The position numbers and the translations under genes are program-made. A DNA stretch of 64,000 bases. Origin: G965250275 sp965250275 (GTDB lineage Bacteria; Pseudomonadota; Alphaproteobacteria; Rhodobacterales; Rhodobacteraceae). The notes under the pieces are model-generated. The model saw nothing but the letters and a program-made list of their open reading frames with translations, had not been told where the DNA came from and did no database searches. The stretch is taken from positions 1-64,000 of the forward strand of contig OZ252297.1 in NCBI GenBank assembly GCA_965250275.1, in the 5' to 3' direction. Shown piece by piece: positions 34,817 to 43,811 of the stretch (the stretch's first letter is position 1; each line of letters starts with the position of its first letter).

Positions 34817-35962
34817 ATGATCACACCTCAATCCGAGGCCGAATTGGCCGAGCTTTTGGCGGATGCCAACGCACCGCTAACGCTGCGCGGCGGCGGAACA
34901 CGCGGCTTGCCCAAGCAAGGGGACCTGATCGACAGTTCCGGATTCAATGGAATCGAACTTTACGAACCTGGTGCGTTGACGGTCATTGCCCGGTCCGGGA
35001 CCCCGCTCTCCGATCTGAACGCAACCTTGGCAAAAGAGAACCAGCGGCTCGCCTTTGAGCCGATGGATCATCGCGGTCTTCTGGGAACCACAGGGGAACC
35101 GACGATCGGTGGCGTTGTTGCTGGCAACATCAGCGGGCCGCGCCGTATTCAGGCGGGCGCTTGCCGCGATTTCCTGCTCGGAGTTCGCTACGTCGATGGG
35201 CGCGGCACGATCATCAAGAATGGCGGTCGGGTGATGAAGAATGTTACCGGGTACGATCTCGTCAAACTGATGGCTGGCAGTTGGGGCACGCTGGGCATGA
35301 TGACGGAAGTCAGCCTGAAGGTTTTGCCAATCCCGGACACGCAGGCAACCATTCTGATATCGGGGCTGGATGCTTCCGCGGCTGTTTCCGTCATGTCCAA
35401 AGCGCTTGGATCTCCCTTTGAAGTGTCGGCGGCAGCCTTTGATCCGGCTCCGGCGGACGGGGAATCGGTCGCGATGTTGCGGATAGAGGGCTTTGAGGAA
35501 TCTGTACGGTACCGCGTCGAACGGGTCACCGATCTGGTCGGCGGCGAAGGGCAGGTCAGCGTCGTAGAGGACCCAGGGAAATCAGAGGCGCTTTGGAAGG
35601 CGGTGCGTGACGTGGACACCTTTCACGATGCGCCGGGGGACGTCTGGCGCCTGTCCGTAAAACCGTCTGACGGCCCGGAGATTGCCCAACGCCTTCAGGC
35701 CGATGCCCTCTTATTTGATTGGGGTGGTGGGCTGATATGGGCTCGTGTGCCAGCGGATGTTGATCTGCGCGCGCGTGCAGGGGCTTTCGATGGGCATGCA
35801 ACGCTGGTGCGAGCCAGCGATGCGACCCGGACACGTTTGGGCACCTTTCACCCCGAGCACCCCGTGCTTGCCCGGATCAGCGCCCAGTTGCGGGCGAAGT
35901 TTGATCCCCGCGGCCTGTTCAATCCCTCCCTAATGTCCGCGCCCGAGTCTGTGCCGGCATGA
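34817..35962 (+). CDS. glcE: Glycolate oxidase subunit GlcE
   Basis: This 381-residue FAD-binding subunit has TLRGGGTRGLPKQGDL, then EPMDHRGLLGTTGEPTIGGV, and GGRVMKNVTGYDLVKLMAGS, all diagnostic of GlcE. It is a shorter FAD-type-4 protein paired with GlcD. The ATG at 34817 follows AAAAGAGAATCCG; an in-frame TTG at 34799 is less likely. The order glcD-glcE-glcF is conserved. Marine heterotrophs use this enzyme to consume phytoplankton-derived glycolate. Confidence 0.94.
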   Translation: MITPQSEAELAELLADANAPLTLRGGGTRGLPKQGDLIDSSGFNGIELYEPGALTVIARSGTPLSDLNATLAKENQRLAFEPMDHRGLLGTTGEPTIGGVVAGNISGPRRIQAGACRDFLLGVRYVDGRGTIIKNGGRVMKNVTGYDLVKLMAGSWGTLGMMTEVSLKVLPIPDTQATILISGLDASAAVSVMSKALGSPFEVSAAAFDPAPADGESVAMLRIEGFEESVRYRVERVTDLVGGEGQVSVVEDPGKSEALWKAVRDVDTFHDAPGDVWRLSVKPSDGPEIAQRLQADALLFDWGGGLIWARVPADVDLRARAGAFDGHATLVRASDATRTRLGTFHPEHPVLARISAQLRAKFDPRGLFNPSLMSAPESVPA

Positions 35963-36010
35963 TGATCTCTCGCACCAGCACCGTCCCGGCACTGGCCTGA
36001 AAGGCAAACG

Positions 36011-37333
36011 ATGCAGACCACATTCACTCCGGAACAACTCGCGGACCCGTCCGTTGCGCGCTCGAACGAAATCCTGCGCAATTGCGTGCATTGCGGCTTT
36101 TGCACGGCGACTTGTCCCACCTATCAGGTTCTGGGTGACGAGTTGGACAGTCCGCGCGGGCGCATTTACCTCATCAAAGACATGCTGGAGAACGAGCGTG
36201 TGCCGGACGAAAAAACCGTCAAGCACATTGACCGCTGCCTGAGCTGTCTGGCCTGCATGACCACCTGCCCGTCCGGCGTGCACTACATGCATTTGGTGGA
36301 TCACGCGCGTGAGTACATCGAGCAGAATTACAAACGTCCCTTCGGGGATCGCATGCTGCGCTGGATCCTCGCGCAGATCTTGCCCTATCCGATGCGGTTC
36401 CGCGTGGCACTTTTGGGCGCCAAGATCGGGCGGCCCTTCCACGGGCTCATGCCGGATGCGCGCTTGCGTGCGATGCTGGATATGGCGCCGAAAACCATTC
36501 CCCCGGTGAGCCGGAACGACGACCCGCAGACTTTTGCCGCATCCGCGCCGCGCCGAAAGCGGGTCGCGCTGATGACCGGCTGCGCACAAAAGGCGCTCAA
36601 CACCGATATCAACGACGCGACGATCAGAATTCTGACCCGTCTTGGGTGCGATGTGGTCGTAGCGGAAGGGGCTGGGTGCTGCGGCGCTCTGACCCATCAC
36701 ATGGGCAAGTCGGACGAAAGCCATAGGACTGCCGCCCGCAACATCACCGCGTGGGCCAGGGAAATGGACGGCGACGGGCTGGATGCCATTGTGATCAACA
36801 CCTCTGGCTGCGGGACAACGGTAAAGGACTATGGCCACATGTTCCGCAACCACGCCCTCGCCAAAGACGCAGCACGTGTATCGGAGATTGCGATGGACGT
36901 CAGCGAACTCCTGACCAAACTCGACATGCCAGAAGGTGCCTCAAAAGAGATGACCGTCGCCTATCACGCGGCCTGCTCTCTGCAACATGGGCAGCAAATA
37001 AAAACGTACCCCAAGGATCTGCTGCGCAAGGCCGGATTCAAGGTCGTCGAACCCGCAGACAGTCATTTGTGCTGCGGCTCTGCCGGCACTTACAACCTCA
37101 TGCAGCCGGAAATCTCGCAACAACTCAAAACACGCAAAATCAACACCTTGGAAGCAAAATCCCCGGATATCATTGCTGCGGGAAACATCGGCTGCATGAT
37201 GCAGATCGGCTCTGGAACAGAGATACCGATTGTTCATACGGTCGAACTGCTGGACTGGTCGACCGGAGGCCCCAAACCGCCTGCGTTGAACGGTCAGGGA
37301 CAGTCTGCGCAAAAGGTGCCAATTCTCCGCTGA
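36011..37333 (+). CDS. glcF: Glycolate oxidase iron-sulfur subunit GlcF
   Basis: This 440-residue subunit has two ferredoxin-like [4Fe-4S] motifs, CVHCGFCTATCPTY (about residue 22) and CLSCLACMTTCPSG (about residue 77). Two CCG domains characteristic of heterodisulfide-reductase-type subunits follow, seen as GAGCCGALTHHMG and LCCGSAGTYNLMQ. It passes electrons from the flavoprotein subunits to the respiratory chain. It starts at ATG 36011, 48 bases after glcE. Confidence 0.96.
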   Translation: MQTTFTPEQLADPSVARSNEILRNCVHCGFCTATCPTYQVLGDELDSPRGRIYLIKDMLENERVPDEKTVKHIDRCLSCLACMTTCPSGVHYMHLVDHAREYIEQNYKRPFGDRMLRWILAQILPYPMRFRVALLGAKIGRPFHGLMPDARLRAMLDMAPKTIPPVSRNDDPQTFAASAPRRKRVALMTGCAQKALNTDINDATIRILTRLGCDVVVAEGAGCCGALTHHMGKSDESHRTAARNITAWAREMDGDGLDAIVINTSGCGTTVKDYGHMFRNHALAKDAARVSEIAMDVSELLTKLDMPEGASKEMTVAYHAACSLQHGQQIKTYPKDLLRKAGFKVVEPADSHLCCGSAGTYNLMQPEISQQLKTRKINTLEAKSPDIIAAGNIGCMMQIGSGTEIPIVHTVELLDWSTGGPKPPALNGQGQSAQKVPILR

Positions 37334-37405
37334 TTGGAAACCGCTGCCTTAGTTTTGCCTTATCTGGGGCCTATCCCTTTGGGCAGACATTCTAAGGAGA
37401 CGCGT

Positions 37406-38221
37406 GTGCGGCATTGGTTAACACTTTTGGCGTTGTTTTTGGCGACGCCGGTTATTGGTACTGCTCAAGATGCACATTTGGAAAGCCTGGACACAACCGA
37501 AGCCGGACGCGCGTGGGAAGCGGTCGGGCGGCTGGATATTGACGGTCTGGGATTCTGTACAGGGTCGCTGATTGCACCCAACCTTGTGCTGACGGCAGCG
37601 CATTGTCTGTACGACAAGAACACGAAACAGCGGATCGACCCCGGCACAATCGAGTTCCTGGCCGGCTGGCGCAATGGGCGTGCCTCGGCCTATCGATCGA
37701 TCCGGCGCGCCGTTGTGCACCCTGACTACGTCTATGACGGCGACGTGTCGTCAGAGCGTGTCCGCAACGACGTCGCACTGTTGGAGTTGCAGCGCCCGAT
37801 CCGCAACACGAGCGTGCAGCCATTCTCGACGGCAACTGGCCCGCGCAAAGGGGCGCAGGTCGGGGTTGTCTCCTATGCCAAGGACCGCGCCGAGGCCCCG
37901 TCCCTGCAGGAGGTTTGCGCGGTTGTCGGAACTCAGCAGGGAATGCTGGTCATGTCGTGCAACGTGGACTTCGGCTCTTCGGGCGCTCCGGTGTTCTCAT
38001 TTGACGATGGTGTTCCGCGCATTGTGTCGGTTGTCTCCGCCAAGGCAGAACTGCATGGCCAACGCGTCTCGCTCGGTACGTCGCTGGATGAGCCGCTGCT
38101 GGTCCTTCAGGAGGAACTTGCCGCCGGCAAGGGCTTCGATCAGGCACCACCTCCCGGCGTGAACCGGGTCGTCGTCGGGCAATCACGCCGCGACACGGGT
38201 GCCAAGTTCGTCAAGCCGTGA
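37406..38221 (+). CDS. Secreted trypsin-like serine protease (copy 1)
   Basis: This 271-residue S1-family protein has a signal peptide (about residues 1-20, ending VIGTAQ). The triad is His66 in LTAAHCLYD, Asp122 in RNDVALLEL, and Ser192 in FGSSGAPVF. The canonical GDSGGP is therefore GSSGAP, as in some bacterial trypsin-like proteases. It ends in a distinctive tail, GQSRRDTGAKFVKP. I chose GTG 37406 with TAAGGAGA upstream; the open frame to 37334 would not encode a signal peptide at its start. Its stop overlaps the ATG of copy 2 by one base. Substrate unknown. Confidence 0.82.
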   Translation: MRHWLTLLALFLATPVIGTAQDAHLESLDTTEAGRAWEAVGRLDIDGLGFCTGSLIAPNLVLTAAHCLYDKNTKQRIDPGTIEFLAGWRNGRASAYRSIRRAVVHPDYVYDGDVSSERVRNDVALLELQRPIRNTSVQPFSTATGPRKGAQVGVVSYAKDRAEAPSLQEVCAVVGTQQGMLVMSCNVDFGSSGAPVFSFDDGVPRIVSVVSAKAELHGQRVSLGTSLDEPLLVLQEELAAGKGFDQAPPPGVNRVVVGQSRRDTGAKFVKP

Positions 38222-39030
38222 TGCGGATTACAGCCCATTTGGCAGTTTTGCTGGCACTCTGTTTGCCAGCTCCCATTTCGGCGCAGACAACAGGGCTCAT
38301 CTCTCTGGAAGATCGCGGTGCCCTTCTGGGATGGGAGGCGGTTGGACGGCTTGATCTTGCCACAGGTGGCTATTGCACCGGAACGCTGATCGCACCGGAT
38401 CTGGTTTTGACGGCCGCACATTGCGTTGTCGATGCCCAAACGGGGCAACAGTTTGCGCCCTCGGATATCCGGTTCCGTGCAGGCCTTCGGAATGGTGTGA
38501 GCATCACGGACCGGCTAGGGGCTCAGATCGCAGTTGACCCGCGCTACAGTCCTGCCTCTCAGAGCCGCGGGGACAGCATCCGACATGATCTGGCCATCGT
38601 CCGTCTGGATGCGCCGATATCAAGCTCCGATGCGGACCCTTTTGCCGTTCATACGGACCCAGAGCGTGTTCAGACCGTCAGCGTGACCTCCTATGGCAAA
38701 GGACGCGACGAAGCCTTGTCCCGTCAGAGACAATGCAACCTGCTCTACCGATACAACGACCTGATCGCATTTGACTGCGATGTCACGTTCGGGTCCTCCG
38801 GCGCACCCGTCTTCGCGCACGAAGGTGGGCGTGGGAGGATTCTCTCGATTGTGTCTGCCGGCCGACGGGATGACGGGGAGGTTCTGGCATTCGGCATGGA
38901 ACTGCCAGACGCCGTTGCGCGCCTGAAAGCACAACTACGTGCAACGCGCGCAAGTCCAACCGCCGTCATCCGGCGCGTTCAGGTCGGTGCGACCCGTACG
39001 GATACTGGTGCAAAATTCGTGCGTCCCTAA
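38221..39030 (+). CDS. Secreted trypsin-like serine protease (copy 2)
   Basis: This 269-residue paralogue of the preceding gene has the same order of elements: signal peptide (LAVLLALCLPAPISAQ), WEAVGRLD, CTGTLIAPDLVLTAAHC (His67), RHDLAIVRL (Asp123), TFGSSGAPVF (Ser193), and the closing tail TDTGAKFVRP. The two overlap by one base, so they are co-transcribed. The shared tail, separate from the protease core, looks like a fixed C-terminal feature. Both likely act in the periplasm or outside the cell. Confidence 0.82.
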   Translation: MRITAHLAVLLALCLPAPISAQTTGLISLEDRGALLGWEAVGRLDLATGGYCTGTLIAPDLVLTAAHCVVDAQTGQQFAPSDIRFRAGLRNGVSITDRLGAQIAVDPRYSPASQSRGDSIRHDLAIVRLDAPISSSDADPFAVHTDPERVQTVSVTSYGKGRDEALSRQRQCNLLYRYNDLIAFDCDVTFGSSGAPVFAHEGGRGRILSIVSAGRRDDGEVLAFGMELPDAVARLKAQLRATRASPTAVIRRVQVGATRTDTGAKFVRP

Positions 39031-39035
39031 AAGGC

Positions 39036-39064
39036 CTTGAAACCTCAATCCTTCGTTCCCATCT
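39036..39064 (+). promoter_or_regulatory. Sigma-32 (RpoH) heat-shock promoter of hsp20
   Basis: CTTGAAA at 39036-39042 and CCCATCT at 39058-39064 are separated by 15 bases, matching the sigma-32 consensus, 101 bases upstream of hsp20. The -35 element begins six bases after the protease stop. Confidence 0.75.
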
Positions 39065-39164
39065 GAGCGTTGTGGCGGTGCCGGTTCCGGGCCGTCGCGT
39101 TTAACCCGCCCGTCCGTTTCGGAGGGCAATTCGTAAATCGCTCAAGGATGAGGATAACGACACT

Positions 39165-39632
39165 ATGCGTAGTTTTGATTTTGCGCCCCTGCATCGCGCC
39201 ACCATTGGCTTTGACCAAATTGCCGACCTGATGGACAGAGTTCTGTCCAACGATGGCGCCCAGCCCAGCTACCCCCCTTACAACATCGAAAAAACCGCTG
39301 AAGATGCCTATCGCATCTCCATCGCAGTCGCCGGTTTCTCCGATGCCGACCTGTCGGTTGAAGTAAAAGAGAAATCCCTGGTTGTCGCCGCCCGCAAGGC
39401 CGAGGACACAACCGAGCGGACCTATCTGCACCGCGGTATCGCCACGCGCGCGTTCGAGCGCCGGTTCCACCTGGCCGATCACGTCCGCGTCTCTGGCGCA
39501 AGCCATGAAAACGGCATGCTGCATATCGACCTGCAGCGCGAAGTGCCCGAAGCACTGAAACCGCGCCGGATCGAAATCGCGGGCGCAACCGCGGTCGACA
39601 CCGACATGCTCGACGCCAAATCGGTAAACTAA
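39165..39632 (+). CDS. hspA: Small heat-shock protein, Hsp20/IbpA family
   Basis: This 155-residue alpha-crystallin-domain chaperone has the N-terminal FDFAPLHRATIGFDQIADLM, the core YPPYNIEKTAEDAYRISIAV and the motif RAFERRFHLADHVRVSGASH. The usual GxL reads NGMLHIDLQREVPEALKPR. It holds unfolding proteins for refolding by other chaperones and is heat-induced through the sigma-32 promoter upstream. It is followed by a strong terminator. The name hspA follows rhizobial usage. Confidence 0.93.
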   Translation: MRSFDFAPLHRATIGFDQIADLMDRVLSNDGAQPSYPPYNIEKTAEDAYRISIAVAGFSDADLSVEVKEKSLVVAARKAEDTTERTYLHRGIATRAFERRFHLADHVRVSGASHENGMLHIDLQREVPEALKPRRIEIAGATAVDTDMLDAKSVN

Positions 39633-39666
39633 CCGAAAGTCCCGAACGGTTTTCCATTCAACCGTT

Positions 39667-39710
39667 TTGCCCCGTGCCAACCATAGACTGGCGCGGGGCA
39701 ATTTCGTTTT
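39667..39710 (+). terminator. Rho-independent terminator after hsp20
   Basis: A 12-bp stem (arms at 39668-39679 and 39689-39700, one G-U pair) closes a nine-base loop, and AATTTCGTTTT follows. It starts 35 bases after the hsp20 stop. Confidence 0.8.
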
Positions 39711-39829
39711 GAGCCTTGAGCCAAAGGCACTTCGCTTGCGGTCGATTGCTGACGACCACCGGGGACGCACCCTGAGGTCAAACGTTCAAAATCACCTTTA
39801 AGGCACCGCAGCGCTTACGCGCAGACGTG

Positions 39830-41305
39830 TCAAACGCTCATGCAGATGTACTTCATCTCCAGATAGTCTTCGATCCCGTGATGGCTGCCCTCACGGCCCA
39901 GCCCCGACTGCTTGACCCCGCCAAATGGCGCAACCTCGGTCGAGATAATCCCGGTGTTCACACCAACAATGCCGTATTCAAGGGCTTCCGCGACCTTGTA
40001 GACCCGGCTGAGATCCTTTGCATAAAAATATGCGGCCAGACCGAATATGGTGTCGTTGGCCATGCCGATGACCTCGTCCACATCTTTGAACTTGAACAGG
40101 GGTGCGAGCGGTCCAAATGTCTCTTCCTGGGCGACCTTCATCTCCTGGGTCACCCCTGTAACAACAGTTGGCTTGAAGAAGTTGCCGCCCAGGTCATGCG
40201 CCTCGCCACCGGTCAGGATCGCCCCGCCTTTGGACGTCACATCACCCAGATGTTCGAGCACCTTGTCGATGGCGTCCTGATTGATCAAGGGTCCGGTTGT
40301 CACCCCTTCTTCAAGCCCGTCGCCGACATTCAGCTTTTCAACCGCAGCTTTCAGCTTTGCGGCAAAGGCGTCATAGACACCTGCCTGCACATAAATGCGG
40401 TTGGCGCAAACACAGGTCTGACCGTTGTTGCGGAACTTGCACATCATCGCGCCTTCGACCGCCGCATCCAAATCCGCGTCGTCGAACACGATGAACGGCG
40501 CATTGCCGCCCAGTTCCATCGAACATTTCATGACCTGATCCGCAGCCTGTTTCAGGAGAATGCGACCAACTTCGGTGGACCCCGTGAATGTCAATTTCCG
40601 GACGGCCGGATTCTCGCAGAATTCTTTGCCAACTTCAGAGGACCGCGAAGACGGCACTACGTTGAACACACCCGCCGGGATTCCCGCCCGCTCTGCCAGC
40701 ACCGCCATGACAAGCGCAGAAAGTGGTGTCTCGGCAGCGGGGCGGGCGACAAAGGCGCAGCCAGCCGCCAGCGCAGGCGCGGCCTTACGTGTGATCATGG
40801 CGTTGGGAAAATTCCAGGGCGTGATCGAGGCGGCGACACCGATTGGCTGCTTGAGCACGGTGATGCGCTTGTCGCGTTGATGACCCGGAATGGTCTCGCC
40901 GTAGATACGCTTGGCCTCTTCACCGAAAAACTCGATGAACGACGCGCCATAAGCGATTTCGCCAACGGCTTCGGCCAGCGGTTTTCCCTGTTCTGCCGTC
41001 AGGATCGCGCCAAGGTCCTCGGCATTCGCCATCATCAGATCGAACCACTTGCGCAGCAGCGCCGCGCGTTCCTTGCCGGTCAATGCGGCCCATTCCTTTT
41101 GGGCAGCCTCCGCCTGAGCGATAGCGCCTGCCACTTGTGCCCGGCTCAGGTCTGCAACATGTGCAACGACGTCACCGCGCGCCGGGTTGGTGACTTCGAA
41201 AGTGCCGTTGTCACCATCAACCCATTTGCCCCCGATGTAAGCCTGCGTGGCCAGGAGAGCGGGATCTTTCAGCAACGACTTCAGATCGGTGGTTGTGTCC
41301 AGCAT
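39830..41305 (-). CDS. gabD: NADP-dependent succinate-semialdehyde dehydrogenase
   Basis: This 491-residue aldehyde dehydrogenase has the GabD-type pattern: ITPWNFPNAMITRKAAPALA, LTFTGSTEVGRIL, the catalytic glutamate in MELGGNAPFIVFDDADLD, and the catalytic cysteine in NNGQTCVCANRIYV. The end GGVKQSGLGREGSHHGIEDY is also standard. It oxidises succinate semialdehyde, the last step of GABA-type degradation. I chose ATG 41305 with GGGGAGG upstream; an earlier ATG at 41341 would add 12 residues. It diverges from the formamidase-like gene. Confidence 0.92.
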   Translation of the reverse strand: MLDTTTDLKSLLKDPALLATQAYIGGKWVDGDNGTFEVTNPARGDVVAHVADLSRAQVAGAIAQAEAAQKEWAALTGKERAALLRKWFDLMMANAEDLGAILTAEQGKPLAEAVGEIAYGASFIEFFGEEAKRIYGETIPGHQRDKRITVLKQPIGVAASITPWNFPNAMITRKAAPALAAGCAFVARPAAETPLSALVMAVLAERAGIPAGVFNVVPSSRSSEVGKEFCENPAVRKLTFTGSTEVGRILLKQAADQVMKCSMELGGNAPFIVFDDADLDAAVEGAMMCKFRNNGQTCVCANRIYVQAGVYDAFAAKLKAAVEKLNVGDGLEEGVTTGPLINQDAIDKVLEHLGDVTSKGGAILTGGEAHDLGGNFFKPTVVTGVTQEMKVAQEETFGPLAPLFKFKDVDEVIGMANDTIFGLAAYFYAKDLSRVYKVAEALEYGIVGVNTGIISTEVAPFGGVKQSGLGREGSHHGIEDYLEMKYICMSV

Positions 41306-41389
41306 GGCAGTGCCTCCCCAAAAATGTACTCGCGCAGGCAAATCAGGTGAGGCAGTGTTTGTCCAGTACCACTTCCGGAGAACTGAGCC

Positions 41390-42175
41390 TTGGACTACGA
41401 CGACGCCTACTCCAACGCAGCTTACATTTCAGATGCCGACGATTATCCGCCCCGATGGGCCGCCGAGTCACGCGCATTTCGCGAAGACCTGGGAGACCGG
41501 GCGCAATGCGGACTGCCGTATGGTGATGGGCCAAGGCAGACCTTCGATCTGTTCCAGCCAGAGGGCCAGGCACACGGCACGGTGATCTTTGTGCATGGCG
41601 GCTATTGGCGCGCCTTTGATGCAAGCAGCTGGTCGTATCTGGCCGCAGGTCCACTTGCCAGGGGTTGGGCCGTTGCGATGCCGTCCTACGATTTGTGCCC
41701 TGATGTGCACATCTCCGACATTTCGCGTCAGGTCGCCGCAGCGATTCAGACCATCGCCGACCGGACCGAGGGTCCCCTCAGTCTGGTTGGGCATTCGGCG
41801 GGCGGTCATCTGGTTGCGCGCGCGCTGGACGTGGCGCTGACGCCGGACACTGTCGCGGAGCGTCTGCACCATGTTGTCCCGTTCTCGCCGCTCTCAGATC
41901 TGCGGCCGCTGCTGCATACCGCCATGAACGATGATTTTCGCCTTACCGAGGAAGAGGCTGCCGCAGAAAGCCCCCTGCTGATGACCGACCGGCACGAGGT
42001 TCCCACGACGGTCTGGGTGGGGGGCGATGAGCGCCCGGCTTTCCTTGATCAAGCCCGCTGGCTGGCCGAGTCGTGGGGCGCGGGGCATGTGATTGTGCCG
42101 GACAAACACCATTTCAACGTAGTGGATATCTTGGCCGACCCCTCTGACGAGCTGGTTCGAACGCTTACCTCTTGA
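41390..42175 (+). CDS. Alpha/beta hydrolase, arylformamidase-like
   Basis: This 261-residue hydrolase has the oxyanion motif FVHGGYWRAFD, in which HGGYW is typical of kynurenine formamidase (AFMID-type) and carboxylesterase relatives. The nucleophile elbow is VGHSAGGHLVARA and the catalytic histidine lies in DKHHFNVVDI. It lacks other kynurenine genes nearby, so arylformamidase is a family label, not a proven reaction. TTG 41390 follows CGGAGAA at suitable spacing; there is no better ATG. It lies upstream of creatinase with a gap of 118 bases. Confidence 0.78.
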   Translation: MDYDDAYSNAAYISDADDYPPRWAAESRAFREDLGDRAQCGLPYGDGPRQTFDLFQPEGQAHGTVIFVHGGYWRAFDASSWSYLAAGPLARGWAVAMPSYDLCPDVHISDISRQVAAAIQTIADRTEGPLSLVGHSAGGHLVARALDVALTPDTVAERLHHVVPFSPLSDLRPLLHTAMNDDFRLTEEEAAAESPLLMTDRHEVPTTVWVGGDERPAFLDQARWLAESWGAGHVIVPDKHHFNVVDILADPSDELVRTLTS

Positions 42176-42293
42176 TCGCGGGCGCGAGTCGCGACACAAA
42201 GGTCCAGCAGTCGGCGATGGCGTCGCTGGTCCTGCACACCATCCCTACATTCGTCCTGAACGCCGGGACCTTTCTGCAAAGGAGGGTCATCCG

Positions 42294-43502
42294 ATGACCA
42301 ATCGCCCTGACATGTATCGCTTTCACAATGGCCAAAAGGCGCCTCTGCCTTTTGAGGATGCCGAGTATGAGGCCCGATTGAAAGGTTTGCGCGCCCGCAT
42401 GCACGACATGGGATGCGAGGCCGCCGTTTTCACCTCAATGCACAACATCGCCTATTATTCCGGATTTCTCTACTGTGCCTTCGGGCGCCTATATGCGCTT
42501 GTCGTGACACCCACCGATTGTGTCACCATCAGTGCCGGCATCGACGCGGGTCAGCCCTGGCGCCGCTGTTATGGTGATAATCTGACTTACACTGATTGGA
42601 AGCGTGACAATTACTGGCGCGCCGTAAAATCCGTGACCGGAACCGGTAAGGTGATCGGTTACGAAGGTGACCATCTGGCGTTCAGCGCGCGAGACAACAT
42701 GCTGGGCCATCTGTCTCCCAAAGACATGGTGGATATCGCGCCCACGACGATGCAACAGCGCATGAACAAGTCCGAAGCCGAACTGGCGCTGATCCGTCAG
42801 GGCGCGCAGGTGGCCGATGTCGGTGGGTACGCCATTCGTGAAGCGGTGTGCGCCGGCACGCGCGAGATTGACGTGGCCATGGCTGGCCGTGATGCGATGG
42901 AACTGGAGATTGCAAAGCGATTTCCTGATGCTGAGTACCGTGACACATGGGTTTGGTTTCAATCGGGTCTGAACACCGATGGTGCCCACAACCCGGTGAC
43001 AGGCCGCACACTCGAACAGGGTGACATCCTGTCTCTGAACACCTTTCCAATGATCTCTGGCTATTACACCGCGCTGGAACGCACGATGTTTGTCGGCGAA
43101 GTGGATGACGCATCGCTGGCAATCTGGAAGGCCAACGTGGAGGCACATGAGTATGGAATGTCCTTACTTCGGCCGGGCGCGGTCTGCTCGGAGGTCACGG
43201 AAAAGATCAATTCGTTCTTTGCCGAACGCGACCTGCTGCAATATCGGACATTTGGATACGGGCACTCGTTCGGGGTTCTGAGCCACTATTATGGGCGTGA
43301 GGCCGGACTGGAACTGCGGGAGGATATCGACACCGTCTTGCAGCCCGGCATGGTCATTTCCATGGAGCCGATGTTGACGATTGGCGAGGGGCAACCTGGC
43401 GCTGGCGGGTATCGCGAACATGACATTCTGATCATCACCGAAGATGGAAACGAGAACATCACCGGCTATCCCTACGGGCCGGAGTTCAATGTAGTCGGAT
43501 AA
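42294..43502 (+). CDS. Creatinase (creatine amidinohydrolase)
   Basis: This 402-residue M24-fold protein matches creatinase of Pseudomonas in length and in long stretches: FTSMHNIAYYSGFLYCAFGR, WRRCYGDNLTYTDWKRDNY, SGLNTDGAHNPVTGR, then LQYRTFGYGHSFGVLSHYYG and ISMEPM. The active-site histidine and glutamates are in place. Creatinase hydrolyses creatine to sarcosine and urea. M24 Xaa-Pro peptidases are the alternative, but the pattern fits creatinase better. ATG 42294 has a strong AAAGGAGGG site. No sarcosine oxidase or urease genes are nearby. Confidence 0.9.
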   Translation: MTNRPDMYRFHNGQKAPLPFEDAEYEARLKGLRARMHDMGCEAAVFTSMHNIAYYSGFLYCAFGRLYALVVTPTDCVTISAGIDAGQPWRRCYGDNLTYTDWKRDNYWRAVKSVTGTGKVIGYEGDHLAFSARDNMLGHLSPKDMVDIAPTTMQQRMNKSEAELALIRQGAQVADVGGYAIREAVCAGTREIDVAMAGRDAMELEIAKRFPDAEYRDTWVWFQSGLNTDGAHNPVTGRTLEQGDILSLNTFPMISGYYTALERTMFVGEVDDASLAIWKANVEAHEYGMSLLRPGAVCSEVTEKINSFFAERDLLQYRTFGYGHSFGVLSHYYGREAGLELREDIDTVLQPGMVISMEPMLTIGEGQPGAGGYREHDILIITEDGNENITGYPYGPEFNVVG

Positions 43503-43811
43503 GCGCCGCCGAAGACCACCTGATCTGCGCGATGAGTCCCACTAGTCGCCTGCAGTCGTTCAGCATCGACTGCAGGCTGTCCATAGCCTCAGCGCGGGGC
43601 TTCCAGAAACGCATCTTTGCCCGCCGGTCCCAAAGTTGATGTGACTGCAGGGTGAAGCAGCATCGATCCAGCAACCAAAACGCCAGACTGGCCTGTCCCC
43701 TTTCTTTTGCAGGCATGTTTTGCGAAACTGAACAAAAGTTGTCACTTTCCAGATGTAAAATCGATTAACATACCCATATCGAGTGCATATTGAACGAACC
43801 AGGAGGGGTAC
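43503..43811. other. Intergenic region before the AAA module
   Basis: This 309-bp region holds an 11-bp perfect inverted repeat at 43548-43577 and an AT-rich stretch (43735-43795) that should contain the promoter of the following operon. A loose candidate is TTGTCA at 43739-43744 with GATTAA at 43763-43768. A minus-strand open frame of 76 codons (43486-43716) crosses it but overlaps creatinase and has no recognisable product. Confidence 0.5.
43548..43577. repeat. 11-bp perfect inverted repeat
   Basis: GCCTGCAGTCG (43548-43558) and CGACTGCAGGC (43567-43577) flank the 8-base loop TTCAGCAT. Neither side has a T-run, so it is not a standard intrinsic terminator, although it lies 45 bases after the creatinase stop. 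Confidence 0.6.

Noticed and set aside
39827..41350. 507-codon plus-strand open frame opposite gabD
   Set aside because: It is the antisense shadow of gabD, whose catalytic motifs are complete.
43486..43716. 76-codon minus-strand open frame between creatinase and the coiled-coil gene
   Set aside because: It overlaps the creatinase 3' end, has no recognisable product and no ribosome site.
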